Shown here: in pieces, positions 61,981-64,000 of the stretch
Position numbering within the stretch: position 1 is the stretch's first letter
How the letters are laid out: the number at the start of each line of letters is the position of its first letter
Source: JAUVKT01 sp964634565
GTDB lineage: Bacteria; Bacteroidota; Bacteroidia; Bacteroidales; VadinHA17
Reading direction: 5' to 3'
Length of the DNA: 64,000 nucleotides
Assembly (NCBI GenBank): GCA_964634565.1
Contig: CAZWLP010000001.1
Span: 1 to 64,000 of the forward strand
Notes under the pieces: model-generated
Seen by the model: the letters and a program-made list of their open reading frames with translations, nothing else
Databases searched by the model: none
What the model was told of the DNA's origin: nothing
Made by a program: the position numbers and the translations under genes

Positions 61981-61988
61981 TATTTTTG
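61981..61988 (+). promoter_or_regulatory. Bacteroidota -7 element for the GNAT gene
   Basis: TATTTTTG, perfect TAnnTTTG match, 74 bp before the ATG at 62062. The second gene of the pair may thus have its own transcript besides read-through from the first. Confidence 0.55.
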
Positions 61989-62017
61989 ATTAAATTATTC
62001 GGATAAATCATTTAATC
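61988..62017. repeat. 8-bp inverted repeat in the GNAT gene leader
   Basis: Arms GATTAAAT and ATTTAATC are separated by 14 bp and begin on the last base of the -7 element. As DNA it could be an operator over the transcription start; as RNA the stem is weak. The leader also carries two TCGGATA-containing segments in direct orientation. Confidence 0.4.
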
Positions 62018-62061
62018 GGTCTAAAATTAACAGAAACAAGTAATCGGATATTGATTAAACC

Positions 62062-63012
62062 ATGAAGAAGATAGCGTTAAAAACACCGGCAGAAGAGATT
62101 GAAAAGGAACTGACCGAAGATAGATTTCTGAGAAAAACGAACAATGCCAATAACGATGTATATCTTTTTAAAAGTCACGACTCTGAGATCCTGATGAGGG
62201 AGGTTGGTCGTTTGAGGGAGCTTACTTTCAGAAGTGCAGGTGGAGGAACGGGTAAGGAACTGGATCTTGACGAATATGACTATTCCGAAACAGCCCCTCA
62301 TCAGCAGCTAATAGTTTGGGATCCTGATCATAAGGAGATTGTTGGTGGATACAGATTCCTTATCCATGACAAAAGGATTAAGCCGACCGATCCTTCAGAT
62401 ATGGCATCTGCTTCATTCTTTAATTTTTCAGACAAATTCAATACAGAATTTCTTCCCTATTTAATGGAGCTCGGCCGCTCATTTGTTCAGCCTGATTACC
62501 AGTCTAAGGCAATGGGACGAAAGAGCCTTTTTGCCCTCGATAATCTTTGGGATGGACTGGGTGCAATCGCTATTGAAAATCCAAATGTCAAATATTTGTT
62601 TGGGAAAGTTACCATGTATGAACATTTCAATATCGATGCAAGGGATATGATACTTTACTTTATGAAGAAACATTTCTCAGACAGAGACAAACTTGTAACA
62701 CCCAAAAAGGATATTTCTGTCAATATTGATGTCGATAAAATGAAGAAGATATTTATAAACGACAACTACAAGGACGACTATAAAATTTTATCTCAGGAAG
62801 TCAGAGAGCTGGGAGAAAATATCCCCCCGCTGATTAATGCCTATATGAACCTCTCGCCAACGATGCGTACCTTTGGTACAGTTTTTAACGAAGGATTTGG
62901 CAAGGTTGAAGAAACAGGTATTATGATTACTATCAGGGATATTTATATCGATAAAATAAACCGACATCTTGCCTCATACAGGGATGATTACCAGATCGGG
63001 GTAGGATATTAA
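62062..63012 (+). CDS. GNAT-family N-acyltransferase, GlsB/OlsB-like
   Basis: A 316-residue GNAT-fold enzyme of the hemolysin-like/OlsB group, which N-acylate an amino acid with a 3-hydroxy fatty acid. Visible features are VGRLRELTFRSAGGGTG (about 50-66), the strand pair QLIVWDPDHKEIVGGYRFL (about 87-105), MELGRSFVQPDYQSKAMGRK (about 135-155) and KYLFGKVTMYEHFN. With the acyltransferase before it, it would make glycine lipids (GlsB then GlsA) or a related aminolipid in the inner membrane. The substrate amino acid cannot be read from sequence. It converges on the purF-type gene with a 4-bp stop overlap. Confidence 0.87.
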   Translation: MKKIALKTPAEEIEKELTEDRFLRKTNNANNDVYLFKSHDSEILMREVGRLRELTFRSAGGGTGKELDLDEYDYSETAPHQQLIVWDPDHKEIVGGYRFLIHDKRIKPTDPSDMASASFFNFSDKFNTEFLPYLMELGRSFVQPDYQSKAMGRKSLFALDNLWDGLGAIAIENPNVKYLFGKVTMYEHFNIDARDMILYFMKKHFSDRDKLVTPKKDISVNIDVDKMKKIFINDNYKDDYKILSQEVRELGENIPPLINAYMNLSPTMRTFGTVFNEGFGKVEETGIMITIRDIYIDKINRHLASYRDDYQIGVGY

Positions 63013-64000
63013 TAAGCCCTTTCGTTTCGGCCCTCAATAAAATTAATATACGACTGATTTACAACGCGGTTACCACCGGGAGTTGGATAATTTCCGGTAA
63101 AGTACCAGTCGCCGGTATTATCAGGACATGCATTATGCAATCCTTCAATCGACTGGTATACAATCTCAACCTCAGCATTAATAGTTGGAAGTTTTAGCAT
63201 CTTGCCAATCTGATCTGAAATCTCGTCAGCACTGTAAGGATCATAAATCTGCTTGACTATATTCCGTATCTCATTTACCGGCTTTTTAACCTCCTGTCTG
63301 GCCTGCTGGTAAACTTCTGTTATCAGTTTCTCCTTCCCTGAAAGTTTTAATAGCTCAATTGCTGCCCTGAAAGCAATAAAGTCGCCCATCTTTGCCATGT
63401 CGATCCCATAACAATCAGGATATCTTATCTGTGGTGATGATGATACAATAACGATTTTCTTTGGGTCAAGGCGATCGAGTATTCTGATAATACTCTTCTT
63501 TAATGTTGTTCCTCTCACAATAGAATCATCGATCACAACCATACTGTCTACACCTCGCTTAATAATTCCGTAGGTTACGTCGTAAACATGGCCAACCAGG
63601 TCGTCCCTTGATTTATCCTCAGTAATAAATGTTCTTAATTTAGCATCTTTCACTGCCAGCTTTTCAATCCTGGGGCGCAGAGACATTATTTTTTCAAGGT
63701 CTTCCCTTGAGAGATTATTACCACGCTTAAGAATTATATCCATCTTATTATTATTAAGATAATCCTCAAGCCCCTTTAACAGTCCGTAAAATGCACTCTC
63801 GGCAGTATTGGGAACATACGAAAATACAGTATGCTCTATATCATAGTCGACAGCCTCGAGTATCCTGGTTGTAAGTTGTTCTCCCAGCCTCTTTCTTTCC
63901 CTGTATATTGATTTATCAGTGCCCCGGGAGAAATATATTCTTTCAAATGAACATTTACTTGCAACTTCATTTTCTCTTACTCTTTCTATAAAAACCTTTC
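63009..64000 (-). CDS. Amidophosphoribosyltransferase (PurF type), 5' end outside window
   Basis: The C-terminal 330 residues of a glutamine-PRPP amidotransferase, which starts purine synthesis by making phosphoribosylamine. The frame stays open to the right edge. Before an internal Met at 63743 it reads SFERIYFSRGTDKSIYRERK and SYVPNTAESAFYGLLKGLE, family-typical residues, so that Met is not the start. The PRPP-binding motif is VVIDDSIVRGTTLKKS, followed by VSSSPQIRYPDCYGIDMAKM. The N-terminal Ntn-type glutaminase domain lies beyond the window. The C-terminal extension (about 120 residues after the PRPP domain, ending GRNERAY) is longer than in E. coli PurF, as in the large Bacteroidota variant. 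Confidence 0.92.
   Translation of the reverse strand, partial: KVFIERVRENEVASKCSFERIYFSRGTDKSIYRERKRLGEQLTTRILEAVDYDIEHTVFSYVPNTAESAFYGLLKGLEDYLNNNKMDIILKRGNNLSREDLEKIMSLRPRIEKLAVKDAKLRTFITEDKSRDDLVGHVYDVTYGIIKRGVDSMVVIDDSIVRGTTLKKSIIRILDRLDPKKIVIVSSSPQIRYPDCYGIDMAKMGDFIAFRAAIELLKLSGKEKLITEVYQQARQEVKKPVNEIRNIVKQIYDPYSADEISDQIGKMLKLPTINAEVEIVYQSIEGLHNACPDNTGDWYFTGNYPTPGGNRVVNQSYINFIEGRNERAY

Noticed and set aside
63009..63743. A complete 244-residue PRPP-binding gene starting at 63743
   Set aside because: The frame continues to the window edge with typical PurF sequence, so the Met at 63743 is internal and the gene is cut by the window.

Overview
The window is ordinary chromosomal DNA from a member of the Bacteroidota, probably a Bacteroidales/Marinilabiliales-type organism. 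The supports are a type IX secretion (T9SS) type B cargo protein next to PorP/SprF, a Porin_10-type outer-membrane protein, SusD-era style lipoproteins with short lipoboxes, a complete Bacteroidota-order division and cell-wall (dcw) cluster without murF, an AT-rich base composition, almost no Shine-Dalgarno sequences, and at least a dozen perfect copies of the Bacteroidota -7 promoter element TAnnTTTG. No rRNA, tRNA, CRISPR array, transposase, integrase or phage gene was found, and no gene-free stretch exceeds 300 bases.

Layout. 0.1-4.5 kb (minus): a tripartite efflux set (adaptor, MacB-like permease, TolC-like channel). 4.6-6.0 kb (minus): glmM. 6.3-9.3 kb (plus): RluB-type pseudouridine synthase, era and der, all ribosome-biogenesis factors, then a small lipoprotein. 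9.8-20.7 kb (minus): one tightly packed operon of a 1428-residue Gly-rich T9SS type B cargo, PorP/SprF, a PD40/PKD protein, an unknown exported protein and a propeller-Y_Y_Y-PP2C phosphatase. 20.8-25.0 kb (minus): rlmH and a large NtrY-like histidine kinase. 25.1-27.3 kb (plus): DUF4783 protein, nadC, YihY/BrkB. 27.3-36.9 kb: a glutamine synthetase, a lipoprotein with a degenerate zincin-like motif, valS, an aminotransferase, NamZ/DUF1343 and a LolE-like permease. 37.0-40.5 kb (plus): gatE-gatD, the amidotransferase regarded as the archaeal route to Gln-tRNA(Gln). 40.5-45.3 kb: a UreH/NiCoT-like transporter, a CoA-type Nudix hydrolase, an MltF-like lytic transglycosylase and a porin. 45.6-60.9 kb (minus): mraZ-rsmH-ftsL-ftsI-murE-mraY-murD-ftsW-murG-murC-ftsQ-ftsA-ftsZ. 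61.1-63.0 kb (plus): an acyltransferase pair resembling the GlsA/GlsB glycine-lipid enzymes. 63.0 kb to the right edge (minus): a purF-type gene cut by the window.

The genes fall into three themes: building the envelope (dcw cluster, GlmM supplying GlcN-1-P, NamZ and MltF for wall turnover, aminolipid synthesis, efflux, porin, T9SS surface protein), translation quality (RluB, Era, Der, RlmH, ValS, GatDE) and small-molecule metabolism (NadC, glutamine synthetase, PurF, Nudix).

The strongest oddities are the intact gatE-gatD pair in a bacterial chromosome, and a string of perfect mini-hairpins separated by 7-nt linkers directly after the ftsZ stop codon. Others are three MraZ operator boxes exactly 10 bp apart before mraZ, heptanucleotide tandem arrays placed just before glmM and murD, and three convergent gene pairs whose stop codons share the same 4 bp. 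Several start codons were moved from the longest frame because the -7 element lies inside it.
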